Assembly (NCBI GenBank): GCA_964246745.1
Contig: CAXTRK010000001.1
Span: forward strand, 139,656-203,655
DNA length: 64,000 nucleotides
Direction of reading: 5' to 3'
From: Lichenicoccus sp964246745
Lineage (GTDB): Bacteria > Pseudomonadota > Alphaproteobacteria > Acetobacterales > Acetobacteraceae
A program made the position numbers and the translations under genes. The notes beneath the pieces were generated by a model. It made no database searches, was not told where the DNA came from, and was given only the letters and a program-made list of their open reading frames with translations. Of the stretch, positions 1 to 7,395 are shown in pieces; position 1 is the first letter of the stretch; every line of letters starts with the position of its first letter.

Positions 1-81
1 CTCGACATGCACGCCGGCTCCGCCATAGATGCTCGGCGGATATTCCTTGCTGAACAGCGCTACCTTGCGCAGCGTGGCCAT
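1..81 (-). CDS. glgA: Glycogen synthase, GT4 type, N-terminal fragment (runs off window)
   Basis: Only the first 27 codons are inside the window. They read MATLRKVALFSKEYPPSIYG and continue GAGVHVE. The K-V-A-L-F-S-K-E-Y-P-P...GGAGVH start resembles the corynebacterial-type (GT4) glycogen or maltose-1-phosphate synthases more than the GT5 GlgA of enterobacteria. Its ATG shares one base with the glgC stop (TGATG), so it is the second gene of a glgC-led operon. ADP-glucose made by GlgC would be its donor. The rest of the protein is not visible, so the subfamily is tentative. Confidence 0.65.
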   Translation of the reverse strand, partial: MATLRKVALFSKEYPPSIYGGAGVHVE

Positions 82-1349
82 CACAGCGAAAGCCGGTCGA
101 TCATCGGCTTGGTGATCAGGCAGATGCCATTTTCGGTGCGGCGGAAGCGGGCGGCGTCGAGCTCCGGATCCTCGCCGACGACAAGTCCCTCCGGAATATG
201 CACGCGGCTGTCGATGACGACGTCCTTGAGCCGCGCATGGCGGCCGATGCTGACATAGGGCAGCACCACCGCCCGGTCGACCTCGCAGAAGGAATGCACG
301 TGCACACCGGTGAACAGCAGGGAGCGGTTGACCCGGCTGCCGCTGATGATGCAGCCGCCGGAGATCAGCGAATCCGTGGACTGCCCGCGCCGGCCCTGGT
401 CGTTATGGACGAATTTCGCCGGCGGCGTGATCTCGCCATAGGTCCAGATCGGCCAGTCGCGGTCATAGAGATCAAGGCCCGGAACCGGATCGGTGAGATC
501 GATATTGGCTTCCCAGTAGGCATCGACGGTGCCGACGTCGCGCCAGTAGATCTCCGCATCGTGCGACGACCGCACGCAGGAGTGGCGGAACTGATGGGCG
601 ATGGCTTTGCCGTGCTTGACGATGTGCGGGATGATGTTCTTGCCGAAATCGTGGCTGCTGTCCGGGTCTTCCGCGTCGCGCCTGAGCTGATCGACCAGGA
701 AGCGCGTCTCGAACACGTAGATGCCCATGCTGGCCAGGGCCTGCTCCGGGTTGCCAGGGATCGCGGGCGGGTCAGCGGGCTTCTCAAGGAACGAGACGAC
801 GCGGTCGTCTTCATCGACGTGCATGACGCCGAAGGCGGTGGCCTGCAATCGCGGCACGGCAATGCAGCCGACGGTCACGTCGGCCTCGGTTTGCACATGC
901 TGCTGCAACATGACCTCGTAGTCCTGCTTATAGACGTGATCGCCGGCAAGCAGAACGATGTAGCGCGGCCCATAGCTCTCGATGATGTCCAGGTTCTGAA
1001 ACACCGCGTCCGCGGTGCCGGCATACCAGGCGTGTTCGGAGACGCGCTGGCTTGCCGGCAGGATGTCAAAGCTCTCGTTGCGTTCAGGACGGAAGAAATT
1101 CCAGCCGCGCTGCATATGCCGGATCAGGCTGTGCGCCTTGTACTGAGTGGCGACGCCGATGTGGCGGATGCCGGAGTTCATCGCGTTGCTCAGCGCAAAG
1201 TCGATGATCCGCGATTTGCCGCCGAAATAGACCGCGGGCTTGGCCCGACGATCGGTCATTTCCATTAACCGGCTGCCGCGTCCTCCAGCCAGGACGTAGG
1301 CCATCGCATTGCGGGAGAGTGAGGCGTTCTGCTGCACCGGGTTGATCAT
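81..1349 (-). CDS. glgC: Glucose-1-phosphate adenylyltransferase
   Basis: The 422-residue product makes ADP-glucose from ATP and glucose-1-phosphate, the committed step of glycogen synthesis. The nucleotide-binding motif GGRGSRLMEMTDRRAKPAVY lies near residue 22. The sugar-phosphate region has LLAGDHVYKQDY and FLEKPADPP, and a left-handed beta-helix C-terminus carries the hexapeptide-like stretch SLISGGCIISGSRV. The frame is open to 1475, but the ATG at 1349 has GAGGAAA just upstream and gives the usual family length. The next gene starts inside its stop codon. The sequence looks like the proteobacterial GlgC type. Confidence 0.95.
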   Translation of the reverse strand: MINPVQQNASLSRNAMAYVLAGGRGSRLMEMTDRRAKPAVYFGGKSRIIDFALSNAMNSGIRHIGVATQYKAHSLIRHMQRGWNFFRPERNESFDILPASQRVSEHAWYAGTADAVFQNLDIIESYGPRYIVLLAGDHVYKQDYEVMLQQHVQTEADVTVGCIAVPRLQATAFGVMHVDEDDRVVSFLEKPADPPAIPGNPEQALASMGIYVFETRFLVDQLRRDAEDPDSSHDFGKNIIPHIVKHGKAIAHQFRHSCVRSSHDAEIYWRDVGTVDAYWEANIDLTDPVPGLDLYDRDWPIWTYGEITPPAKFVHNDQGRRGQSTDSLISGGCIISGSRVNRSLLFTGVHVHSFCEVDRAVVLPYVSIGRHARLKDVVIDSRVHIPEGLVVGEDPELDAARFRRTENGICLITKPMIDRLSL

Positions 1350-1691
1350 CGCATTTCCTCGAGGAGGGTCTCTTACGGACGATATTGGTGTTTGAAGTTC
1401 GTAGCGCGCGGGAAGCCCGGCAAGTTTCCGGGGGCGCTCGATGCTGCGCGCCGATGCCGGCGCGATTTCATCCACATCGCGGCTTCCCCGCTCACCTATG
1501 GCGGCGCGCCGGCGGCAAACACGGTCGAGCGGGCGGCGCGCCGGCTCGGCGCACTCCGGATTGCATCAAAAGATCATTTCCTGGCCTTGCAAGTTTGCCG
1601 ATGACCACGAATCCCGCGCGGGCATGACGAGAGCGGCTGCGCGTGCCGACCGTGATGCGGGCGCCTTCGCAAAGCTGGTCAGGCACGTGTC
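1350..1691. other. Intergenic region upstream of glgC
   Basis: About 340 bases lie between the glgC start and the plsC stop, both on the minus strand. I found no convincing gene on either strand; the short open frames lack an SD and have no recognisable product. The part next to 1349 must carry the glgC promoter, but I could not pick clear -35 and -10 boxes in this GC-rich sequence. No strong hairpin was found after plsC. Confidence 0.5.
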
Positions 1692-2474
1692 TCACATCCC
1701 GGACGACAGGCTGCCCACAGACTTTTCCACAGGGTTGTCCCGCGCCGCTGGCGTGCCGGCTGCCGCGAGCAACGCCTCCTGGCGGCTCCATTCGGCGCGG
1801 ATCGCGTCCAGCAGCGCCGTGCGCGGAAGCCGGCTTGCCTGCTCTCGACTGATCGGCGGGCTGATCGCGATATGGATGGTGCCGGGCCGTTTGATGAAGG
1901 CGCGACGCGGCCAGCAACGCCCGGAATCCGTGGCCACCGGAACCACCGGCAGCCCGGTGTGACCCGCAAGTGCCACCACTCCCGGCTGCAGCGACACGAT
2001 CTCTCCGGTGGCAGCCCGGGTGCCCTCGGGAAAGATCACGATCTGCCTGCCATCGGCGACGGCTTGGTCGCCCTGCCGCAGCAGCCCGCGCAATGCCTTG
2101 CCGCCCGCCTCACGATCGACCGGGATCATTCCGGCCAGCAACAGCATCGGACCAACCAGCGGCAGGCGGGTCAGCTCACGCTTCATCACATAGGCGGGAC
2201 GGTCGACCAGCGTGAGCCAGACCAGCGTATCGAACGCGGATTGATGTTGCGAGGCGATCAGCACCGGCCCCGGCGGCAGATGCTCGATGCCGCTGAGCTC
2301 GACATGGACGCCGCAGATCGCGCGAAAGCCGCGGATCGCCAGCCGACACCACAGCTTGGCATAGGCGAGCGCTTGCGGCCTCGCGAACCAGCGGACCCAC
2401 AACGCGCCGATGCCCATCACCAGTGTGAGCACACCGAAATACAGGTTGAACAGCCCGGCACGCAGCAGGGTCAT
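1692..2474 (-). CDS. plsC: 1-acyl-sn-glycerol-3-phosphate acyltransferase (PlsC family)
   Basis: The 260-residue membrane-associated protein belongs to the PlsC acyltransferases, which convert lysophosphatidic acid to phosphatidic acid in phospholipid synthesis. Residues 1-28 form a hydrophobic N-terminal segment. The catalytic H-X4-D motif is H77...D82 (QHQSAFD) and the substrate-binding motif FPEGTR is at 148-153. It follows the YdcF-like gene by 10 bases and lies downstream of ftsX and ftsE, so the four probably form one envelope operon. The exact acyl-acceptor is inferred from the family. Confidence 0.88.
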   Translation of the reverse strand: MTLLRAGLFNLYFGVLTLVMGIGALWVRWFARPQALAYAKLWCRLAIRGFRAICGVHVELSGIEHLPPGPVLIASQHQSAFDTLVWLTLVDRPAYVMKRELTRLPLVGPMLLLAGMIPVDREAGGKALRGLLRQGDQAVADGRQIVIFPEGTRAATGEIVSLQPGVVALAGHTGLPVVPVATDSGRCWPRRAFIKRPGTIHIAISPPISREQASRLPRTALLDAIRAEWSRQEALLAAAGTPAARDNPVEKSVGSLSSGM

Positions 2475-2484
2475 GCGAGTTTCC

Positions 2485-3087
2485 TCATCGTCGGATCGAG
2501 GGCTGGGCCTCGGTCAGGCCGGATGCCACCAGCAGCCACTTGTCGTATTGCACGCACAGCAGCCGCAGCGTGGCGAATGATCGCGGACGGGCGAGTGCCG
2601 GCGGCACCACCGGATAGGGGAGCAGCGTCGCGTTCGGCAATGCCATGCGGATATCCGCGAGGGCGCGCTGCATATGGTAGCCTGCCGTGACCACGATCAA
2701 TCGGTGCAGATCGTGGGCGTTCGCCCATGCCGCGGTCTCGATGGCGTTTTCCGCGGTGCTGGTGGCGGCGTGTCCGAGCACGATTCGACTGGCCAGGCCC
2801 GGCGCCAGCCGCAGCCCGGCCGCCCGCAGCAGATGCGCCAGATCAAGGTCGGGCCGCACTCCGGAAATCAGCAATCCGGGTGCGCGATGCTGCGCGAGCA
2901 ACATGATTGCCGCCTCGATGCGGTTGGCGCCCCCGGTGAGCACGACAATGCCGTCGCCATGCGGCGGCGGTCCGGACAGTTGCGAGGCGCGGCGGGCGAA
3001 ATGCCAGAAGCCGGCGCTCCAGGCGAGCGACAGGACAAGGACCACCACGGCGGCGCCGCGCAATGCCCGCCGGTTCGCGGCGCTCAC
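2485..3087 (-). CDS. YdcF/SanA-like DUF218 membrane protein
   Basis: The protein has about 200 residues with one N-terminal membrane helix (near residues 9-26) followed by a DUF218 domain. Visible motifs are GDGIVVLTGGANR, then SGVRPD, STAENAIETA and VVTAGYHMQRA, which are typical of the YdcF/ElyC/SanA family linked to envelope integrity and peptidoglycan precursor metabolism. The GTG start at 3087 overlaps the ftsX stop as GTGA. A longer open frame to 3189 exists but would run deep into ftsX. The biochemical role of the family is not settled. Confidence 0.82.
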   Translation of the reverse strand: MSAANRRALRGAAVVVLVLSLAWSAGFWHFARRASQLSGPPPHGDGIVVLTGGANRIEAAIMLLAQHRAPGLLISGVRPDLDLAHLLRAAGLRLAPGLASRIVLGHAATSTAENAIETAAWANAHDLHRLIVVTAGYHMQRALADIRMALPNATLLPYPVVPPALARPRSFATLRLLCVQYDKWLLVASGLTEAQPSIRR

Positions 3088-4031
3088 GGCAGCCGACGCA
3101 GCCAGACCCGCACTGTTCCCTGCGCGGTCAGCCAGCCGATCAGGCCGGCCGCCAGGGGCAAGGCCGGGAGTGCCGCCAGCAACGGCCACGGCAGCGCGTC
3201 GGGCAGCATGCTGGCGAGCACCGCGCCCGGCCAGGCATCAGGCGGGCCGGAAAGCGCCACGTGCGCGGAGACGAACGGCCCGGCCAAATGCGACAGACTG
3301 CCCAGCAGAGGCAGCGCCAGCGCCGCGCCGATGGCGCCGCCGATCAGGGCGAGGGCGCCAGCCCGCTCAGCGAACCGGCCGGCAATATAGCCGTCGCTGG
3401 CGCCGAGCCCGTGGATGATCTCGATGGCGTGGCGGCGCGTGGCGATGCCGGCCCGTGTCGCCAGTGCCACCACGCAACCAGCGACAACAGCCACGATCAG
3501 CAGCGACATCCCGGCGCAGGCTTGCAGGCTCGCGGCGAAAGCCAACAGGCGGCGGTTCCAGACGGCGCTGTCCTCGACCTGCGTGCCGGGAGCGACGCCT
3601 GCCAGCGTCTGGGCAAGCGCCGGCGGCGCCGCGGCGGCACGCAGGCGAAGCTGAACCACTGTCGGCAGCGGCAGCGGCAGGTCGCTGGCGTCGCCCAGCC
3701 AGGGGTGCAGCAGCCGGCGCAGCTCGGCCTCGTCGAGTCGGCGCATGGCGGCAAGCTCGGGCGTGCGCGCGAGCAGCGCCTGCACGGCCTCGATCCGCGT
3801 GGTCCGGGGGCCATGCGCGCTCGCGGCGTCGGGGTCCGGCACCTGCACGGTCAGCATCGCGCCGGCGCCGATGCTCCAGCGCCGCGCCAGCAGGTGCGCG
3901 CCGACCGCCCCGGCAAGCGCGATGGCGGCGAGGAACGCCATCGCCGCGACCAGGCAGGGCAGCATCCGCTCGGGCATCGCCTTCCTGAGCCCCAGCCCAT
4001 CGCTGGCCGGACCGGGCGGTTCCGTGGTCAT
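3084..4031 (-). CDS. ftsX: Cell division protein FtsX, ABC-like permease
   Basis: The 315-residue inner-membrane protein pairs with FtsE at the divisome, where FtsEX controls peptidoglycan hydrolases. There is an N-terminal cytoplasmic tail, a first helix near residues 24-48, a periplasmic domain to about residue 170, then three more hydrophobic segments (about 173-195, 228-250 and 278-300). The conserved cytoplasmic stretch HAIEIIHGLGASDGYIAGRF is present. Its ATG overlaps the ftsE stop as ATGA, and its own stop overlaps the next gene. Sequence is diverged, as usual for FtsX; the ftsE context fixes the call. Confidence 0.88.
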   Translation of the reverse strand: MTTEPPGPASDGLGLRKAMPERMLPCLVAAMAFLAAIALAGAVGAHLLARRWSIGAGAMLTVQVPDPDAASAHGPRTTRIEAVQALLARTPELAAMRRLDEAELRRLLHPWLGDASDLPLPLPTVVQLRLRAAAAPPALAQTLAGVAPGTQVEDSAVWNRRLLAFAASLQACAGMSLLIVAVVAGCVVALATRAGIATRRHAIEIIHGLGASDGYIAGRFAERAGALALIGGAIGAALALPLLGSLSHLAGPFVSAHVALSGPPDAWPGAVLASMLPDALPWPLLAALPALPLAAGLIGWLTAQGTVRVWLRRLP

Positions 4032-4702
4032 GCGCCAGGGTCCGCGATCCGGCCCCGCTCGAGGCGCAGCGACGGAGCATTGAAGCGGCCGACGAGCTGG
4101 TCGTTATGGGTGGCGACGATCACGGTCGAGCCGAGCTGATTGAGTTCGAGCAGCAGGTCCATCAGACGCGCCGCTTGCGCGGAATCGAGCGAGCCGGTCG
4201 GCTCATCGGCCAGCAGCAACGGTGGCCGCAGCACGACCGCGCGGGCGATCGCCACGCGCTGCTGCTCGCCGCCGGAGAGCTCGCCCGGCTTTGCTTCGAG
4301 TTTGCGGCCAAGACCGAGCCAGCCAAGCATTTCGACGGCATCGGTGCGTATGCGTCCGTCGCCAAGCCCAGCCAGGCGCATCGGCAGGGCCACGTTGTCG
4401 AACACGCTCAGTTCCGGCAACAGGCGGAAATCCTGGTGCACCACGCCCATGCGCCGTCGCAGCCGGGTCAGCTCGCGTCGCCGTCGCGGCCGCACCTTCA
4501 TTCCGAGCAGCTCCATCCGTCCCGCGGAAGGCCGCGCCGAGAGCGCCAGCACGCGGAGCAGGCTCGACTTGCCGGCGCCCGACGCTCCGAGAAGCCAGCG
4601 GAAACCGCCCTGCGGCACGGAAAAACTGATGTCGCGCAGCACGATCGGCGATAATGATCCGTTTCCGATACGGAGTTGTATATCCTGCAAGCGGATCATC
4701 AT
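4028..4702 (-). CDS. ftsE: Cell division ATP-binding protein FtsE
   Basis: The 224-residue ABC ATPase is the partner of FtsX. Walker A is GASGAGKSS, the ABC signature is LSGGEQQRVAIARA, and Walker B is LLLADEPTGSLD, followed by the switch histidine in VATHND. The start is at ATG 4702 (or the adjacent ATG 4699), preceded by GGGACGGG; the upstream extension of the frame to 4774 overlaps the divergent gene and is rejected. The 64-base gap to the plus-strand zinc-ribbon gene should hold promoters for both directions. Confidence 0.93.
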   Translation of the reverse strand: MMIRLQDIQLRIGNGSLSPIVLRDISFSVPQGGFRWLLGASGAGKSSLLRVLALSARPSAGRMELLGMKVRPRRRRELTRLRRRMGVVHQDFRLLPELSVFDNVALPMRLAGLGDGRIRTDAVEMLGWLGLGRKLEAKPGELSGGEQQRVAIARAVVLRPPLLLADEPTGSLDSAQAARLMDLLLELNQLGSTVIVATHNDQLVGRFNAPSLRLERGRIADPGA

Positions 4703-4766
4703 CCCGTCCCACGGTTGGGGGCTGCATCCTAGCCGATCCGGGACGGCGTCGGAGAAGGGAGAGCGT

Positions 4767-5162
4767 ATGCGCATCGACTGTCCCGGCTGCGGCGCGGCCT
4801 ATGATGTGGCGACGGTGCACCTACGGCCCGGCCGCGCCGTCTGCTGCGCGCGCTGCGATCTGCACTGGCAAGTGGGCGCCACCAGCGAGCCGCCGCCGAT
4901 TGCCGCGGTGCGGGCGGCGAGCGTGGTGCTGCGGCCATCCGCCGTGCGTGCGCCGCCGCCGATCCAGCCGGCTCAGTCGGTGGCGCGGCACGCCGATGCG
5001 CCCGTCTGGGAGATCGGCTGGGAGATCGGCTGGGCCGCAAGCGTGCTGCTGCTGGCGGGATTGCTGGCCGGGGCTGCGCATTGGAGCGGCGCGATCATGC
5101 ATGGCTGGCCACCCTCGGCCAGGCTCTACGTGGCGCTCGGAGTGGCGCGACCGGAACGCTGA
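4767..5162 (+). CDS. MJ0042-type zinc-ribbon membrane protein
   Basis: The 131-residue protein starts MRIDCPGCGAAYDV, with a second pair CCARC at residues 28-32, giving the two CxxC knuckles of the MJ0042/zinc_ribbon_5 family found at the N-terminus of many proteobacterial membrane proteins. A proline/alanine-rich linker leads to one hydrophobic segment near residues 90-108. The ATG has GGAGAAGGGAG upstream. It is divergent from ftsE, an arrangement that I believe recurs in alphaproteobacteria. Function is unknown; a regulatory or envelope role is only suggested by the neighbours. Confidence 0.8.
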   Translation: MRIDCPGCGAAYDVATVHLRPGRAVCCARCDLHWQVGATSEPPPIAAVRAASVVLRPSAVRAPPPIQPAQSVARHADAPVWEIGWEIGWAASVLLLAGLLAGAAHWSGAIMHGWPPSARLYVALGVARPER

Positions 5163-5168
5163 GGGCGG

Positions 5169-5549
5169 CTACATCTCCCGCGCGGCGAGGGCCGACAGCG
5201 TGGCGCCAACGGAAGCCACCGCCATCAGCGCCAGTCCTCCGGTGATCAATCCGCCGGGAGTGATCCAGTGGGTGCCGATGGTGAGTCCGTGCGGAATGCC
5301 GCTGGCGATGGTGTTGAGGATATCGTGCGTCTGCTGGTCGGCGTTGGCCTCACGGGCGGTGATCGCGTCAACTAGCCTGGGCAGCGCCCACCAGCCCAGA
5401 CCGAGGGCGAGCAGCAGCGGCGCGATCAGCTCGGCGAGTTGCTGCAGGAAGTAGAACACGAAGTGCGCCACGGTCCAGAACGCCAGGCGCAGCGCCCGCA
5501 GCAGGGTCTCGCCGCCGTAACGCGGCTTCCGGCCACTCTCTGCCGCCAT
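5169..5549 (-). CDS. Hypothetical membrane protein, 126 aa
   Basis: I do not recognise a family. The protein has a basic N-terminus (RKPRYGG), one or two hydrophobic segments between about residues 25 and 58 (including LLLALGLGWWALPRLV), a polar stretch, and a C-terminal glycine-rich hydrophobic segment (GGLITGGLALMAVASVGATL). The ATG at 5549 has GGAGAC seven bases upstream. It converges on the zinc-ribbon gene with only 6 bases between stops. Confidence 0.62.
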   Translation of the reverse strand: MAAESGRKPRYGGETLLRALRLAFWTVAHFVFYFLQQLAELIAPLLLALGLGWWALPRLVDAITAREANADQQTHDILNTIASGIPHGLTIGTHWITPGGLITGGLALMAVASVGATLSALAAREM

Positions 5550-5624
5550 GTTGCGTCTCCACCATGCCTTCGCGTGCGGTCAGCTAGCCCGAGTGCCTGC
5601 TTACGGCAAGCCGGACACGCCGGC

Positions 5625-6860
5625 TCACGCCGCCTGCTCTGTCGCGCCTGGTTTCGGCAGGCCGAGCAGGACTGTCGCCGCGGACAGGCAGACCAACGCC
5701 GCCAGCAGGAAGGGCGCGCCCGGGAAGTGGCCCAGGAAGTGCAGCTTCCGGTCCGGCCGGGTCATTTGCGCGAACAGCGTGCCCATGACCAGCGGACCCA
5801 CGACCAGCATCAGGCCCTGTAGCGAGGCCAGCGCGCCCTGGATCTCGCCCTGCCGCTTTGCCCCGGAGTCGACCGACAGCATCGCCTGCACGGGCGGACC
5901 GGCGAGCGCCCCCATGGCCAGCACCGGGATGCCGGCCAGCAGGATCCACGGCAGCGAGGCAAGGCTGTAGATCAGGTACCCGGCGGCGCTGAAGCCGTAA
6001 CCAGCCAGCGCCGTGCGCCGCTGCCCGATCCGGTCGATCACGCGTCGCACCAGAACCCCTTGCACCAGCACCTGGGCGACGCCGCCAACAGCCAGAGCCA
6101 GGCCGTTATCGAGCGTGTTCCAGCCGAAGCGCATCTGATTGGACAGGATGAAGCAGGATTGCTGCGCGCCGATGGCGAACCACGTGCAGCACCAGGCGAA
6201 GCTCAGGCGGAGTGTGGCCGGCCGCGTTCCGAGCCTGAGCAGCGAGCCGAACGGGTTGGCGCGACGCCATTCGAAAGTGCCGCGGCGCTCGGGTGGCAGG
6301 CTTTCCGGCAGCACGAACAGGCCATACATCGCGTTGCAACCGATCAGCCCCGCCGCGACCAGGAACGGCAGGCGGATCCAGAGATGGCCAAGAATGCCGC
6401 CAAGCACCGGGCCGAGCACGAAGCCGAAGCCGAACATCGCGCCGAGCAGGCCGAAATAGCGCGCGCGCTGATCGGGCGGCGTCACGTCGGCGATATAGGC
6501 CGACGCGGTCGAGACGTTGGCGCTGAACAGCCCGGCGAACACCCGCATCGCGAACAACCAGCCGAGACTGTCGACCCACACCCACATCAACGAGTTCACG
6601 CCCAGAGCCGAAAGCGAGACCAGCAGCACCGGCCGCCGGCCGAGGCGGTCGGAGAGGCCGCCGACCAGGGGAGCGAACAGGAATTGCATCAGCGAGAACA
6701 CGGCGAACAGCGCGCCGACATAGAACGAGGCGGTCGACGCCGTGGCGTGCGCCACTTGGGCGACGAGATTGGGCAGGACCGGGATGACGATGCCGAAGCA
6801 CAGCGCATCGAGCGCGATCACGCCAAGGATGAAGGGCGCCGAGGCATCTGGCTTGTTCAT
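5625..6860 (-). CDS. MFS drug efflux transporter, TetA-like
   Basis: The 411-residue protein has the 12-helix pattern of major facilitator exporters. The loop 2-3 motif GGLSDRLGRRPVLL (family motif A) and the helix 5 pattern GPVLGGILG (antiporter motif C) are visible, and the overall sequence resembles the tetracycline-resistance (TCR/Tet) subgroup. The start MNKPDASAPFILGV at 6860 gives normal length; the frame is open further upstream but there reads through the divergent metallophosphoesterase. Real substrates cannot be told from sequence; many such proteins are not tetracycline pumps. Confidence 0.87.
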   Translation of the reverse strand: MNKPDASAPFILGVIALDALCFGIVIPVLPNLVAQVAHATASTASFYVGALFAVFSLMQFLFAPLVGGLSDRLGRRPVLLVSLSALGVNSLMWVWVDSLGWLFAMRVFAGLFSANVSTASAYIADVTPPDQRARYFGLLGAMFGFGFVLGPVLGGILGHLWIRLPFLVAAGLIGCNAMYGLFVLPESLPPERRGTFEWRRANPFGSLLRLGTRPATLRLSFAWCCTWFAIGAQQSCFILSNQMRFGWNTLDNGLALAVGGVAQVLVQGVLVRRVIDRIGQRRTALAGYGFSAAGYLIYSLASLPWILLAGIPVLAMGALAGPPVQAMLSVDSGAKRQGEIQGALASLQGLMLVVGPLVMGTLFAQMTRPDRKLHFLGHFPGAPFLLAALVCLSAATVLLGLPKPGATEQAA

Positions 6861-6893
6861 GGCGAAGGCCACGCCATACCGCCTGTCTGCCGT

Positions 6894-6917
6894 CAAGCCC
6901 AAGCCCAAGCCCAAGCC
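6894..6917 (+). repeat. Four perfect copies of hexamer CAAGCC
   Basis: Four head-to-tail CAAGCC units end one base before the metallophosphoesterase ATG at 6919 and lie 34 bases upstream of the divergent MFS start. If translation began at the upstream ATG 6859 the repeat would encode Lys-Pro four times. Unit number changes would not shift the frame but would change promoter or leader spacing. Confidence 0.9.
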
Positions 6918-6918
6918 G

Positions 6919-7395
6919 ATGCGTCGCTGTAGAACCATCGGGCTGTTCTCCGACACGCATGGGCTGCTGCGTCCGGAAGCCATGCGGGCGCTCGCCGGCA
7001 GCGACCACATCATCCATGCGGGCGATGTCGGCGACCCGGCCATCCTGGAGGCGCTGGCCCAGGTCGCACCGGTGACCGCGGTCCGCGGCAATGTCGATAC
7101 CGCCGGCTGGGCCGCTTGCCTGCCCTCCCGCGCGGTCGTGCGGCAACAGGACGCAACCATCCTCGTGCTGCATGACATCAGTGAGCTTGCCGAGACCGAG
7201 ATGGCGCGCTTCCAGGCGGTGGTCTTCGGTCACTCGCATCGTCCGGCGATCCGCGAACAGAACGGCGTGCTGCTGGTCAATCCGGGCAGTGCCGGACGCC
7301 GGCGCTTCCGCCTGCCGGTCAGCCTCGGCCGGCTGCGTGTCAGCGGCGACCAAGTCAGCGCCTGCTTGCTTGAGCTATTTCCCGGCCGGACGTAG
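6919..7395 (+). CDS. Small metallophosphoesterase, YfcE/MJ0936 type
   Basis: The 158-residue protein carries the full calcineurin-like motif set: FSDTHG (D, H metal ligands), HAGDVGD, RGNVD, LHD, and GHSHRP, followed by NPGSAGRRR. This matches the single-domain YfcE/MJ0936 phosphodiesterases. The start is uncertain: ATG 6919 directly precedes the conserved core, while ATG 6859 would add a KP-repeat leader and share its CATG with the MFS start. Neither has a good SD. Its 3' end overlaps the convergent amidase by 21 bases. Confidence 0.85.
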   Translation: MRRCRTIGLFSDTHGLLRPEAMRALAGSDHIIHAGDVGDPAILEALAQVAPVTAVRGNVDTAGWAACLPSRAVVRQQDATILVLHDISELAETEMARFQAVVFGHSHRPAIREQNGVLLVNPGSAGRRRFRLPVSLGRLRVSGDQVSACLLELFPGRT

